Source: Clostridiales bacterium
GTDB taxonomy: Bacteria; Bacillota; Clostridia; Christensenellales; Aristaeellaceae
NCBI GenBank assembly: GCA_004557125.1
Contig: SFET01000002.1
Coordinates: 62,001 to 126,000 of the forward strand
Direction of reading: 5' to 3'
Length of the DNA: 64,000 nt
Part shown: positions 34,961-43,202 of the stretch, piece after piece
How the letters are laid out: each line of letters begins with the position of its first letter
Position numbering within the stretch: the stretch's first letter is position 1
Made by a program: the position numbers and the translations under genes
Notes under the pieces: model-generated
What the model was told of the DNA's origin: nothing
Database searches by the model: none
What the model saw: only the letters and a program-made list of their open reading frames with translations

Positions 34961-35000
34961 AAGTTATCAAATCTTTACGGTATTTATGGAGCGTATGCAG

Positions 35001-36071
35001 ATGAAAAACGGCGTATGGAGACGGGTATTTCGGGATCTGCTGGTGTCGGTGGGCTTTCTCGGCCTTGCCGTTGCACTGGCTTGGCTGCTCTCACAATTGC
35101 ACGACGACAGCAATCCCTTTGCACCTACGCTGTTCATTCTGGCCGTTGCGCTGATCGCCCGCTTCACCACCGGCTATGTTTGCGGCATCATCGCCTCCGC
35201 CGTCAGCGTCGTCTGCGTCAACTACCTCTTTACCTACCCCTTCCTGGAATTCAACCTGTCCATCTCCGGTTATCCTCTCACCTTCGCATGCATGCTGCTG
35301 GTCTCCGTGATTGTCAGCACGCTGACCACGCAGATCAAGAAGCAGGAACAGGTGCGCTTTGAGATGGAGCGTGAAAAGATGCGCGCAGATCTTTTGCGCT
35401 CGGTCTCCCACGACCTGCGCACGCCGCTGACCTCCATTCTGGGCGCAAGCTCCGTGCTGATGGAGGAGGAGGACCTCTCTGCAAGCGACCGGATGGATCT
35501 GGCGCGGGAGATCAACAAGGATGCGCGCTGGCTGGTGCGCATGACGGAGAACATCCTCTCCGTTACGCGGGTCAGCGGCGAGGGCGTCGCCCTGACGAAG
35601 GAGGACGAGGTCGTCGAGGAGGTCCTGAGCAGCGCCATCGGAAAATTCCGAAAAAACTACGGAGACGTGCCCATCCGGGTGGAGAAGCCTGACGAGATCC
35701 TGATGACGGGAATGGACGCCACGCTGATCGAACAGGTGCTCACGAATCTGCTGGAAAACGCGATGATGCACGGCAAAACCACCACGCATATCTTTGTTCG
35801 CATCGCCCGGGAACCCGGGCGCATCACGTTGAGCGTTGAGGATGATGGACTCGGCTTCCCACCGCTGATGCTGTCCCATGCCTTTGACGGGCAGACCTCA
35901 GCGAAGGATACCCAGCAGCCGGATGGCCGGCGGAACATGGGCATCGGTCTTTCCGCTTGCCGCGCAATCATACGCGCCCACGGCGGGGAAATTTGCGCAT
36001 ACAATAAAAAAGGCGGCGGCGCAGGCGTCAGCTTCTGGCTGCCGGATGAGGAGGATGCACATGGCCAATGA
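35001..36071 (+). CDS. KdpD-like sensor histidine kinase without the N-terminal KdpD/USP domains
   Basis: The 356-residue kinase has four close membrane helices (DUF4118, about 10-110) as in the membrane part of KdpD, then HisKA with the phosphoacceptor His137 in SVSHDLRTPLTS, and a HATPase domain (NLLENAMMHG, VEDDGLGFP, GIGLSACRAIIRAHGG). The large cytoplasmic N-terminal KdpD and Usp domains of true KdpD are absent. The ATG at 35001 is preferred for a GGAG nine bases upstream; 34986 and 34995 are alternatives. Its stop overlaps the response regulator start. No kdpFABC genes are in the window. Confidence 0.88.
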   Translation: MKNGVWRRVFRDLLVSVGFLGLAVALAWLLSQLHDDSNPFAPTLFILAVALIARFTTGYVCGIIASAVSVVCVNYLFTYPFLEFNLSISGYPLTFACMLLVSVIVSTLTTQIKKQEQVRFEMEREKMRADLLRSVSHDLRTPLTSILGASSVLMEEEDLSASDRMDLAREINKDARWLVRMTENILSVTRVSGEGVALTKEDEVVEEVLSSAIGKFRKNYGDVPIRVEKPDEILMTGMDATLIEQVLTNLLENAMMHGKTTTHIFVRIAREPGRITLSVEDDGLGFPPLMLSHAFDGQTSAKDTQQPDGRRNMGIGLSACRAIIRAHGGEICAYNKKGGGAGVSFWLPDEEDAHGQ

Positions 36072-36777
36072 GCTGCGAAGCAAGATCCTGATCGTCGAAG
36101 ATGATCCCGGCATCTACAAGTTTCTCAAGCACACGCTGGCGACGGAGGATTACAGCGTGATTCTGTGCACCACTGGCAAAGAGGCCATAGAGATGATCTC
36201 CTCCCACTGTCCGGACTGCATTCTGCTGGATCTGGGACTACCGGACATGGATGGCAACGAGATCATCCGCAGCGTGCGCGCCTGGACCAGCACGCCCATC
36301 ATCGTCATCTCCGCGCGAACGATGGAACTGGACAAGGCCAACGCCCTGGATCTGGGTGCGGACGACTATCTCACCAAGCCCTTCGGCAAGATTGAGCTGC
36401 TGGCACGCATCCGCGCGGCGATCCGTCATACCCGCACCACCTCCCGGGACGAAGGCATCGCTTTGAACGGCGTGTTCGAGGTGGGCGATCTGAAGATCGA
36501 CTACCACAAGCACCGGGTCTACCTTGCGGGCGAGGACACCAACCTCACCCCCAACGAATTCCGCATCGTTGCCCTGCTGGGCAAGCACGCCGGACAGGTG
36601 ATCACCTACCGCGCCATGCTGCGCGAGCTTTGGGGGCCGTCCGCCAACCGAGACAACAAGATTCTGCGCGTGCACATGGCCTCCATTCGCAGGAAGATCG
36701 AACCCAATCCCAACGAGCCGATCTACATCTTCACGGAGATCGGCGTGGGCTACCGCATGCGCAGCGCCGACGAGTAA
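36061..36777 (+). CDS. KdpE-like OmpR-family response regulator
   Basis: The 238-residue protein has a receiver domain (acidic pair D14-D15, phosphoacceptor D57 in ILLDLGLPDMDG, Lys in DDYLTKPFGK) and an OmpR-type winged helix (LTPNEFRIVALLGKHAGQVITY, HMASIRRKIEPNP, EIGVGYRM). It overlaps the kinase by 11 bases and is its obvious partner. KdpE-like regulators usually act on potassium uptake genes; here the nearest candidate target is the divergent K+-dependent pyrophosphatase. Confidence 0.92.
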   Translation: MANELRSKILIVEDDPGIYKFLKHTLATEDYSVILCTTGKEAIEMISSHCPDCILLDLGLPDMDGNEIIRSVRAWTSTPIIVISARTMELDKANALDLGADDYLTKPFGKIELLARIRAAIRHTRTTSRDEGIALNGVFEVGDLKIDYHKHRVYLAGEDTNLTPNEFRIVALLGKHAGQVITYRAMLRELWGPSANRDNKILRVHMASIRRKIEPNPNEPIYIFTEIGVGYRMRSADE

Positions 36778-36810
36778 CCCTACCTTCCCAGGTTTTCTCA
36801 GTACCAAACC

Positions 36811-36849
36811 GCAAAATCGGGGCGCCCTTCTTTGGAAGGGCGCCCCGAT
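36811..36849. terminator. Shared terminator between the response regulator and the DUF1540 gene
   Basis: A perfect 14-bp stem (36816-36829, 36836-36849) with a 6-base loop has AAAA at 36812-36815, giving TTTT on the minus strand. The plus strand lacks a T run. Confidence 0.8.
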
Positions 36850-36866
36850 CCGCATCGATGGATGCG

Positions 36867-37040
36867 TCACTTGCACTTGTAGCTTGCGCACATGCTCTCG
36901 TCGCAGGCCTTGCCGCTGTGGCAGTTTGTACAGGGTTCCACCTGAATGCTGGACAGGGAGCAGCACTGCTGGTCGTCGCAATGGTATTCGCAGCTGTCAA
37001 CGCGGCAGCGAATGGCGCTGTTTGCCTGCTTATGGGTCAT
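36867..37040 (-). CDS. DUF1540 cysteine-rich micro-protein (57 aa)
   Basis: A 57-residue protein is encoded between an ATG at 37040, preceded by GAGGTGA at seven bases, and a TGA at 36867. It reads as a single DUF1540 module with nine Cys in pairs (CRVDSCEYHCDDQQCCSL, CTNCHSGKACDESMC), a pattern that suggests zinc or iron-sulfur binding. DUF1540 proteins are common in sporulating Clostridia and their role is not established. It has its own terminator at 36811. Confidence 0.85.
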   Translation of the reverse strand: MTHKQANSAIRCRVDSCEYHCDDQQCCSLSSIQVEPCTNCHSGKACDESMCASYKCK

Positions 37041-37146
37041 ATCAACTCACCTCATTCTTCGTTTTACCGTTTCCGGCGGGTTTAACATGCCCGGGCGGCT
37101 GCGCGTTTATGCGCGCTTCTGCGAAAAAATGGAAGATGCGGGATCG

Positions 37147-38337
37147 TCACAAATCGCGCGTCAGCAGCTCCAGTGCGAATTTCAGCTGCACATCACCCTC
37201 CGGATCCGGAACGCCGCTGATGTTATCGTATTCCTCCTCCGCCTCCACGATATAATCCGGCGTCACGCCCGTTGCGTGAATGCAGCGACCAGAGGGCGTA
37301 TAGTAGGTGGCGCAGGTGTACTGCATGCCCGCGCCGTCGTCCTCAAAGGTCAGCAGTGACTGCACGATTCCCTTGCCGAAGCTGCGCGTGCCCACCAGCG
37401 CGCCACGGTCGAAGTCCTGCACAGCGGCGGCGAGGATCTCCGAGGCGCTGGCCGACATATCGTTGATCAGCACCACAAGCGGCACATCCCAATGCTCCGC
37501 ATCCGAGCTGAATTCCACGCGATTGCCCGCGCGGTCTTCCGTGTAGACCACCACGCCCTCGGGCAGCAGCAGATCCGCAATCTCCACCACATCGTTCAAA
37601 AGTCCGCCGGGATTGTTGCGCAGATCCACGATCAGGCCGCGCACCTGTGCATCCTGCAGCTGCTCCATGGACGCGCGGAAGCCCTCCACATCGTCGCCGC
37701 TGAACTGGCAGATTTCGATGTAACCGATGTTTCCCTCCAGCATGGCGCAATTGACGTTCGAAATGTGCACATCACCGCAGACAAGCGTAAGGTCGAGCAG
37801 CGCGCTCTCACGGCGCACGCGCACCTCCACCGCCGTTCCCTCGTCGCCCCGCATGCGATCCACTGCCTCGCTCAGGCTCTGCACGCTCACGCCGCTGACT
37901 GCGACTCCATCCACCGCAACGATCCGATCGCCCGCCTGGGCACCCGCCACGTCGGCCGGGCCTCCCTCATAAACGCGGATGATTTCAATCTCTCCGTCAT
38001 CATTGTTCTGCACCAGCAACCCGACGCCGCAGTAGGTTCCTTCGCTCTGCGCATCGTGCCGCTGCATCTCGTCCGGCGTATAGTAGAAGGTGTAGGGATC
38101 CTCAAGCGCGTCCATCATGCCGCGGATCGCGCCCTCCATCAGCGCATCCTCGTCCACCTCCTGATAGTAATTCTCGCTCAGTTCCCTTCGAATCGCCTCC
38201 AGCCGGGCATAGCGCGCGAGGATCTCCCCTGCCCCGCCGACCCGTCCGGAGAGCAACAGCACGGTCGTCGCGCCGGCAGTGCAGGCGATCACCAACACCC
38301 ATGTCAGCGCCATCCAAAGCGCATTTCTCCTTTTCAT
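37147..38337 (-). CDS. ctpA: S41 family C-terminal processing protease
   Basis: The 396-residue protein has an N-terminal membrane anchor (WMALTWVLVIACTAGATTVLLL), a PDZ domain (GVGLLVQNNDDGEIEI, AGDRIVAVDGVAVSG) and the S41 core: LRNNPGGLLNDVVEIADLLL, the nucleophile Ser in MSASASEILAAA and the general-base Lys in TRSFGKGIVQSLL. Such proteases process or degrade envelope and sporulation regulators from the outer face of the membrane. GGGAGG precedes the ATG. It follows the PucR-type gene after a terminator. Confidence 0.93.
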   Translation of the reverse strand: MKRRNALWMALTWVLVIACTAGATTVLLLSGRVGGAGEILARYARLEAIRRELSENYYQEVDEDALMEGAIRGMMDALEDPYTFYYTPDEMQRHDAQSEGTYCGVGLLVQNNDDGEIEIIRVYEGGPADVAGAQAGDRIVAVDGVAVSGVSVQSLSEAVDRMRGDEGTAVEVRVRRESALLDLTLVCGDVHISNVNCAMLEGNIGYIEICQFSGDDVEGFRASMEQLQDAQVRGLIVDLRNNPGGLLNDVVEIADLLLPEGVVVYTEDRAGNRVEFSSDAEHWDVPLVVLINDMSASASEILAAAVQDFDRGALVGTRSFGKGIVQSLLTFEDDGAGMQYTCATYYTPSGRCIHATGVTPDYIVEAEEEYDNISGVPDPEGDVQLKFALELLTRDL

Positions 38338-38380
38338 GCATACCTCCCGTTCAAAATCCGGCGCTGCGCACGCACAATTG

Positions 38381-38410
38381 CAAAATGCGACGGCCTGACG
38401 AGCCGTCGCA
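38381..38410 (-). terminator. Terminator after the PucR-type regulator
   Basis: TGCGACGGC (38386-38394) pairs with GCCGTCGCA (38402-38410); the minus strand continues ATTTTGC. Confidence 0.8.
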
Positions 38411-38439
38411 TCGATTCTATGTTGCCCGGCACCGGCCCA

Positions 38440-39510
38440 TTACAGCCGGTTCTTCCGTGCGTTGGTATTCTTTCCCAGCAGCATCATCATTTTGAAGGTG
38501 ACCGCGTCGTCGAAGTTGCGCAGATCCAGGCCGATCGCACGCTGTACCTTCTCCAGTCGGTACACCAGCGTGTTGCGGTGGATGTACAGCTTGCGCGCCG
38601 TCTCCGACAGGTTCAGGCTGTTGTCAAAGAAGGCCTCGATGGTGTGCACCATCTCGTCGTTGAACAGCCGCGCCGTCTTGCGGTTGAAGATCATGGAATT
38701 GTAGCTGCTGCACATGTCGGTGGGCACGTCGCTGAGGAAGCGCTCCAGCAGCAGATTGCGATAGACGAACACGTTGCGGTTGCTGTGATACACGCGACCG
38801 ACGTTGATGGCGCTGCGGGCCTCCTCGTAGGCCTCCGGGATGCTGACCAGGTCGTCGCGCGGATTGGAGATGCCGACGTACACCGCCGTGCCGTTCTCGG
38901 TGAGGAAGCTCATCTCGATGGCCTTGGCATATTCCTCCAGCTCGGCGAAGTTGACCTCCTCGTCCACGCCCTTGAGCATGGCCAGGGAGTGCCGGCCAAC
39001 CTCCGCCAGCAGGTCGCCCTCGTCGCCCTTGCTGTCGTTGAGGATCTGCATGGCCGCTTCCGCTTCGATGTCCACGAAGTAGAAGTAGAGCACGCAGCGC
39101 TTCTTTTCCACCGGAATGTTGTGCTCGGCGGCCAGCGCTTCGAACTCGGCGCTCTCAATTTCCCCGCGCAGCATCAGCCGCAGCGACTGTTCGCAGCTGG
39201 TGTGGCTCATGTCCTCGCGCAGGATCAGATTGATCAGCTCGGCACAGAGCACAGCACATTTTTTGATTTCTTCGCTGTCTCCCTGCAAACAGATATAAAT
39301 GGGCTGATCCTCAGAGGTGCCGATCAGCGTGACGCCGCCGTAGATCAGCGGCATCGTGGGATTTGTGCGCATCGGCTCCGGGAGATTGAACACGCGCTGA
39401 TCGCCCTCCGGCAATATTACATTTCCGTTGGCATCCAGCAGCAGGGCGGAAAGATCGATCATATCCAGAATGCGGGCAATTTTCAGTGTAATGCGGTGAT
39501 CCAGATACAT
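38440..39510 (-). CDS. PucR/CdaR-type helix-turn-helix regulator
   Basis: The 356-residue protein ends in the PucR C-terminal HTH (EAFFDNSLNLSETARKLYIH followed by RNTLVYRLEKVQRAIGLDLR) and has a GGDEF-like middle domain common in CdaR/PucR proteins (YVGISNPRDDLVSIPEAYEEA). The N-terminal 130 residues are PAS/GAF-like rather than the sugar-diacid domain. It is a single-gene unit with a strong promoter and terminator. No catabolic gene lies nearby, so its targets are elsewhere or are global. Confidence 0.85.
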   Translation of the reverse strand: MYLDHRITLKIARILDMIDLSALLLDANGNVILPEGDQRVFNLPEPMRTNPTMPLIYGGVTLIGTSEDQPIYICLQGDSEEIKKCAVLCAELINLILREDMSHTSCEQSLRLMLRGEIESAEFEALAAEHNIPVEKKRCVLYFYFVDIEAEAAMQILNDSKGDEGDLLAEVGRHSLAMLKGVDEEVNFAELEEYAKAIEMSFLTENGTAVYVGISNPRDDLVSIPEAYEEARSAINVGRVYHSNRNVFVYRNLLLERFLSDVPTDMCSSYNSMIFNRKTARLFNDEMVHTIEAFFDNSLNLSETARKLYIHRNTLVYRLEKVQRAIGLDLRNFDDAVTFKMMMLLGKNTNARKNRL

Positions 39511-39567
39511 ATTAATTCCACTTGCCTTTCTGTGTAGATTGACGGTAAATGTCCTCAACACAATCGA

Positions 39568-39596
39568 ATTATAGGACGATTTGTGCAAACCGTCAA
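39568..39596 (-). promoter_or_regulatory. Promoter of the PucR-type regulator
   Basis: Minus strand TTGACG, 17 bases, TATAAT, with a leader of about 50 bases before the ATG at 39510. Confidence 0.8.
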
Positions 39597-39701
39597 GCAA
39601 TTTCCTGTTTCGTTTGGGAATATCATGTAAATTCCGGGTCAAAAAATACCGCAATTTGCCTTTTATTATCCGCTGCAGCTGCGAGGTACCTATTTTCAGG
39701 A

Positions 39702-39731
39702 CAAAACAAAACCGCCCCATACGGAGCGGTT
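39702..39731 (-). terminator. Terminator after rplT
   Basis: AACCGC/GCGGTT stem with a 10-base loop (39710-39731), followed on the minus strand by TTGTTTTGT. Confidence 0.75.
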
Positions 39732-39740
39732 CTGCACAAA

Positions 39741-40097
39741 TTACTTGGTGGCTTCCTTGGCCTTCTCCGCCAGAGCGGCGAAAGCGGCGGGATCGGAGAT
39801 AGCCAGCTCGGAGAGAACCTTGCGGTTGATGTCCACGCCGGCGACCTTCAGGCCGTTGATCATCCTGGAATAGGACAGGCCGTTCAGGCGGGCCGCCGCG
39901 TTGATGCGGGCGATCCACAGGCGACGGAAGTCGCGCTTCTTCTGCTTGCGGCCGATGTATGCATAGCGCAGGGAACGGCGAACCTGTTCGCTGGCTGCAC
40001 GATACTGCTTGCTCTTCGCGCCAAAGTAACCCTTGGCGAGCTTCATTACCTTACGCTTTTTCTTCTGTGCATTGACTGCACGCTTAACTCTTGCCAT
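39741..40097 (-). CDS. rplT: 50S ribosomal protein L20
   Basis: The 118-residue basic protein starts MARVKRAVNAQKKKRKVMKL and contains YRAASEQVRRSLRYAYIGR, the standard L20 sequence. It binds 23S rRNA early in assembly and, in other bacteria, represses its own operon. It follows rpmI by 15 bases. Confidence 0.98.
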   Translation of the reverse strand: MARVKRAVNAQKKKRKVMKLAKGYFGAKSKQYRAASEQVRRSLRYAYIGRKQKKRDFRRLWIARINAAARLNGLSYSRMINGLKVAGVDINRKVLSELAISDPAAFAALAEKAKEATK

Positions 40098-40112
40098 TCT
40101 TGATTCGCCTCC

Positions 40113-40310
40113 TTACTTGTACGGGATCAGTTTCTTCATGGTCGCGCCTTCGGTCTTGGTCAGATAGGCGGCCTTGCGCAGGTTACGGGTGCGCTTGGTG
40201 GGCTTCTTGGTCAGAATGTGACGCTTAAAGGCCTGCGCATGCTTCACCTTGCCAGACTTGGTCAGGTTGAAGCGCTTCGCTGCGCCCTTATGGGTTTTCT
40301 GCTTGGGCAT
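40113..40310 (-). CDS. rpmI: 50S ribosomal protein L35
   Basis: The 65-residue protein MPKQKTHKGAAKRFNLTKSG is a canonical L35. It lies between infC and rplT in the conserved order. Confidence 0.98.
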   Translation of the reverse strand: MPKQKTHKGAAKRFNLTKSGKVKHAQAFKRHILTKKPTKRTRNLRKAAYLTKTEGATMKKLIPYK

Positions 40311-40342
40311 AGGGGTTTCCTCCTCTCATCTGTGGCTATGCG

Positions 40343-40855
40343 TTAATTCGCATCCTTGGGGGCAATGAACATCGACATATTGCGGCCTTCGATCATCGGC
40401 TGTTTGTCAATCGTTCCATAGTCCTTGATTCGCTCTGCAAAATCGCGCATGACCTCGCGGCCGATCTCGGAATGCGTGATCTGGCGACCGCGGAAGCGAA
40501 TCGTTACCTTTACCTTGTTTCCATCCTGCAGGAACTTGATGGCGTTCTTCACGCGGACGTCCACGTCATGATCCTCGATGGTTGCGGAAAGGCGCACCTC
40601 TTTAACCTCAATGACCTTCTGATTCTTGCGGATTTCACGCTCACGTTTGGACTGCTCGAAGCGATACTTGCCATAATCCATGAGCTTGCAAACCGGCGGC
40701 TTCGCCTGCGGGGCGATCTTCACCAGATCGAGCTGCTGCTCATCCGCCAAATTCAGGGCCTGCCGGATGGGCATGACGCCCAGCTGTTCGCCGTTCTGAT
40801 CTACAACGCGCACTTCGCGGTCGCGGATCTCCTCGTTAATCATGAGATCGTTAAT
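40343..40855 (-). CDS. infC: Translation initiation factor IF-3, probable ATT start
   Basis: IF-3 binds the 30S subunit and enforces correct start codon choice. The protein has INEEIRDREVRVVDQNGEQLG, PPVCKLMDYGKYRFEQSKRE and the C-terminal RFRGRQITHSEIG. A GGGAGGT site lies eight bases before an ATT at 40855-40853, giving MNDLMINEE; the first ATG in frame is at 40843, 20 bases from the site and badly placed. An ATT start is the known device by which IF-3 discriminates against its own mRNA. With ATT the protein has 170 residues, with the ATG 166. Confidence 0.95.
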   Translation of the reverse strand: MNDLMINEEIRDREVRVVDQNGEQLGVMPIRQALNLADEQQLDLVKIAPQAKPPVCKLMDYGKYRFEQSKREREIRKNQKVIEVKEVRLSATIEDHDVDVRVKNAIKFLQDGNKVKVTIRFRGRQITHSEIGREVMRDFAERIKDYGTIDKQPMIEGRNMSMFIAPKDAN

Positions 40856-40885
40856 ACGGATGCACCTCCCATAAAAGTTCAGGTA

Positions 40886-40916
40886 ATGAAAAAGAGCAGC
40901 GCGCAGCGCCACTCTT
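40886..40916 (-). promoter_or_regulatory. Attenuator hairpin in the infC-rpmI-rplT leader
   Basis: On the minus strand AAGAGTGGCGC pairs along its length with GCGCTGCTCTT (two G-U pairs) around a TGC loop, followed by TTTTTCATT. It lies about 30 bases before the infC ribosome site and after the promoter, the place of the L20-dependent leader in other Firmicutes. Confidence 0.75.
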
Positions 40917-41001
40917 CAAACACCCATACCGGGATATTTTCCATGAGAACCGATGCATTGTTCACGCACGGTGAGAAGTGGACGCTTCTGCTTACTGGGT
41001 T

Positions 41002-41030
41002 ATTATAGCACACTACCCCTGCTGCTGCAA
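41002..41030 (-). promoter_or_regulatory. Promoter of infC-rpmI-rplT
   Basis: Minus strand TTGCAG, 17 bases, extended -10 TGCTATAAT. It gives a leader of about 140 bases that includes the attenuator. No separate znuB terminator is seen before it. Confidence 0.75.
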
Positions 41031-41051
41031 GGAGATTTTGCGTTAAATCTT

Positions 41052-42086
41052 TCAGCTGCGGATCCTGCCCACCAGGCTGAAGATCATAAATGCGCACAGG
41101 TTGACCAGCACGATGCCCGCGCCCGCCGGAATCGAATACAGGCAGGAGAGCATGATGCCGATGACGAAGCACACCACGGAGATCACCGCCGAGGAAATCA
41201 GCACGTGGCGGAAGCGGGAAAACACCCGCATGGAGGTCAGCGCCGGGAAGATGATCAGGCTGGAGATCAGCATGGTGCCCATCATGCGCATGCCGATGAC
41301 GATGGTCACCGCCGTGAGGATGGCGATGAGCATGTTGTAAAGCCCCGCAGGCGTACCCGTGGCCCGGGCGAAGGGCTCGTCGAAGGTCACTGCGAAGATG
41401 CGGTTGCAGAACAGCGCGAATAGCACCAGCACCACCGCCGACAGGCTGACCGAGAGGATTACGTCTGCCGAGCTCATGGCCAGGATGCTGCCGAACATGT
41501 AGTTCATCACATCCACGTTCATGCCGCTGGTGAGGGACGTGACCAGCACGCCCACCGCCAGCGCTCCGGTGGACAAAAGTGCGATGGCGGCGTCGCCCCG
41601 GATGCTGCTGCCCTCGTTGAGCCGCAGGATCAAAAAGGCCAGCGCGATGACCACCACCAGCGTAAACGGCAGCGGAGAAGCGGAGATTGCACCGCACAGC
41701 CCGGCAATGCCCTCGTGCAGGCCCTGCGGGAGAAAGGACGGCAGCGACTGCGCAGTAACGAAGCCCAGCGATGCCGCGATGGACAGCGCGCCGAAGCCCA
41801 CGTGGGACAGGCCGTCGCCGATCATGGAGTAGCGCTTGAGCACCAGCGTCACGCCCAGCAGCGCCGCGCACAGCGATACCAGCACGCCGACGATCAGCGC
41901 GCGCTGGATGAAACGGTACTGCAGATAGAGCCCCGCTTCCTGAACCGCTGCGGCCAGCGCATTGAAGTTGAATGCAGCCAGCAGCACGACGAGCACGATC
42001 AGCGCCGCCAGCGTCGCCGTTGCCGCCCGCTCGCCGCGATGTCCCTTCGCGCCCGGCGCGAGCAGGCCTTCCAGAAATCTGCCCAT
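41052..42086 (-). CDS. znuB: Zinc ABC transporter permease
   Basis: The 344-residue protein has about nine hydrophobic helices and the ZnuB/ABC-3 pattern (LKRYSMIGDGLSHVGFGALSI, RGDAAIALLSTGALAVG, RMMGTMLISSLIIFPALTS). It forms the membrane channel for the metal delivered by ZnuA. The ATG at 42086 shares one base with the znuC stop and has GGAGGTGG upstream. Confidence 0.94.
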   Translation of the reverse strand: MGRFLEGLLAPGAKGHRGERAATATLAALIVLVVLLAAFNFNALAAAVQEAGLYLQYRFIQRALIVGVLVSLCAALLGVTLVLKRYSMIGDGLSHVGFGALSIAASLGFVTAQSLPSFLPQGLHEGIAGLCGAISASPLPFTLVVVIALAFLILRLNEGSSIRGDAAIALLSTGALAVGVLVTSLTSGMNVDVMNYMFGSILAMSSADVILSVSLSAVVLVLFALFCNRIFAVTFDEPFARATGTPAGLYNMLIAILTAVTIVIGMRMMGTMLISSLIIFPALTSMRVFSRFRHVLISSAVISVVCFVIGIMLSCLYSIPAGAGIVLVNLCAFMIFSLVGRIRS

Positions 42087-42781
42087 CACTCCACCTCCGC
42101 TTCCAGGCGATGCCACTTCCGGTACTCCGCGATGGAGCCGCAGAAGCTGACGCCGCGATCCACCACCAGCACCTTGTTGGCGTCCGCCATGGATCCGTGA
42201 AGATCGTGGGACACCATTACGATGCTGACGCCGTGCTCGCTGTTGAGCCGGCGGATCAGCGCATAGAATTCCTGCGTCGCACCCGGATCCAGGCCCGTCA
42301 CCGGTTCATCCAGAATCAGCAGGGCGTCGGTTGCGCACAGCGCGCGCGCCAGCAGCACCCGCTGCTGCTGACCGCCGGACAGCGTGCGGTAGGACTTATC
42401 CGCAAGGTTTTCAATATCCAGCAGTGCCATCTTCTCCCGGGCCTTCTTTTGCAGCTCCCGGCCGTAAAAGAAGCGTCTGCCCAGCTGATTGATGCAGCCC
42501 GAGAGCACAACCTCCTCCACGGAGGCAGGAAAATCCCGCTGCACCGCCGTCTGCTGGGGCAGGTAGCCGATCTGATTGCGCTTCAGCCCGTCGCCATAGC
42601 GCACTGCGCCGCCACAGGGATGCAACAGGCCCAGCATGGCCCGCATCAGCGTGGACTTGCCGGAACCGTTTTCTCCGATGACCACAAGATAGTCGCCGCG
42701 GTCAATCTGAAAGCTGACGTGCTCCACGGCGGGGACGCCCTCAAAGGCGATGGTCACATCCCGAAGCGTAATCAGTGCCAC
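42086..42781 (-). CDS. znuC: Zinc ABC transporter ATP-binding protein
   Basis: The 231-residue ATPase has Walker A GENGSGKSTL, the Q-loop LPQQTAV, signature LSGGQQQR, Walker B LLILDEP and the H-loop VSHD. The start is a GTG at 42781 (MALITLRDVTIAF) with GGAG/GGGA sites upstream, inside the last 41 bases of the regulator gene, so the two are coupled. Confidence 0.95.
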   Translation of the reverse strand: MALITLRDVTIAFEGVPAVEHVSFQIDRGDYLVVIGENGSGKSTLMRAMLGLLHPCGGAVRYGDGLKRNQIGYLPQQTAVQRDFPASVEEVVLSGCINQLGRRFFYGRELQKKAREKMALLDIENLADKSYRTLSGGQQQRVLLARALCATDALLILDEPVTGLDPGATQEFYALIRRLNSEHGVSIVMVSHDLHGSMADANKVLVVDRGVSFCGSIAEYRKWHRLEAEVE

Positions 42782-43202
42782 GTTCCCTTTCTCCTTCCTG
42801 TTGCGATGCGCAGCGGGCACAGATGCCCACCAATATGGTCTCCCGGGGATCCAGCTGGAAATTGTGCTCTGTGCGGATGTGAAGCGCCAGCGAATCCATC
42901 AGATCGCAGTTGACGTGGTAGAGCTTGCCGCAGGACTTGCACATCATGTGAAAGTGGGCATCACAGGCCGAACTGTCGGCGATGTGCTGGTACTGGGTCA
43001 CGCCCTGGGCGCTCTGGTACTTACGCACCGTCCCCTGCTCCGCCATCTGCTCCAGAAAGCGGTACACCGTCGTACGGCCGATCTTTTCGCCCTGCTCCTC
43101 CATCTCAAAGACCAGCTCGTCCACGGAGTAGTGCTCCAGGTCGTGCTGCTTCAGAAATGCCAGCATCTCCCGCTTCTGGCGGGTATTGTATTCGCCGCGC
43201 AT
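42741..43202 (-). CDS. zur: Fur family regulator, probably Zur
   Basis: The 153-residue protein has the Fur winged helix (KQHDLEHYSVDELVFEMEEQG, IGRTTVYRFLEQMAEQGTVRKY) and the metal sites HFHMMCKSCGKLYHVNC and CARC, the latter two CxxC pairs forming the structural zinc site. Its position between znuA and znuC, overlapping both, makes zinc the likely signal. The ATG overlaps the znuA stop (ATGA). The last 20 residues form a poorly conserved tail that runs over the znuC start. Confidence 0.88.
   Translation of the reverse strand: MRGEYNTRQKREMLAFLKQHDLEHYSVDELVFEMEEQGEKIGRTTVYRFLEQMAEQGTVRKYQSAQGVTQYQHIADSSACDAHFHMMCKSCGKLYHVNCDLMDSLALHIRTEHNFQLDPRETILVGICARCASQQEGERERGTDYASGCDHRL

Noticed and set aside
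34748..37146. kdpFABC potassium uptake genes expected beside a KdpD/KdpE pair
   Set aside because: All neighbouring genes are accounted for and none is a Kdp subunit.
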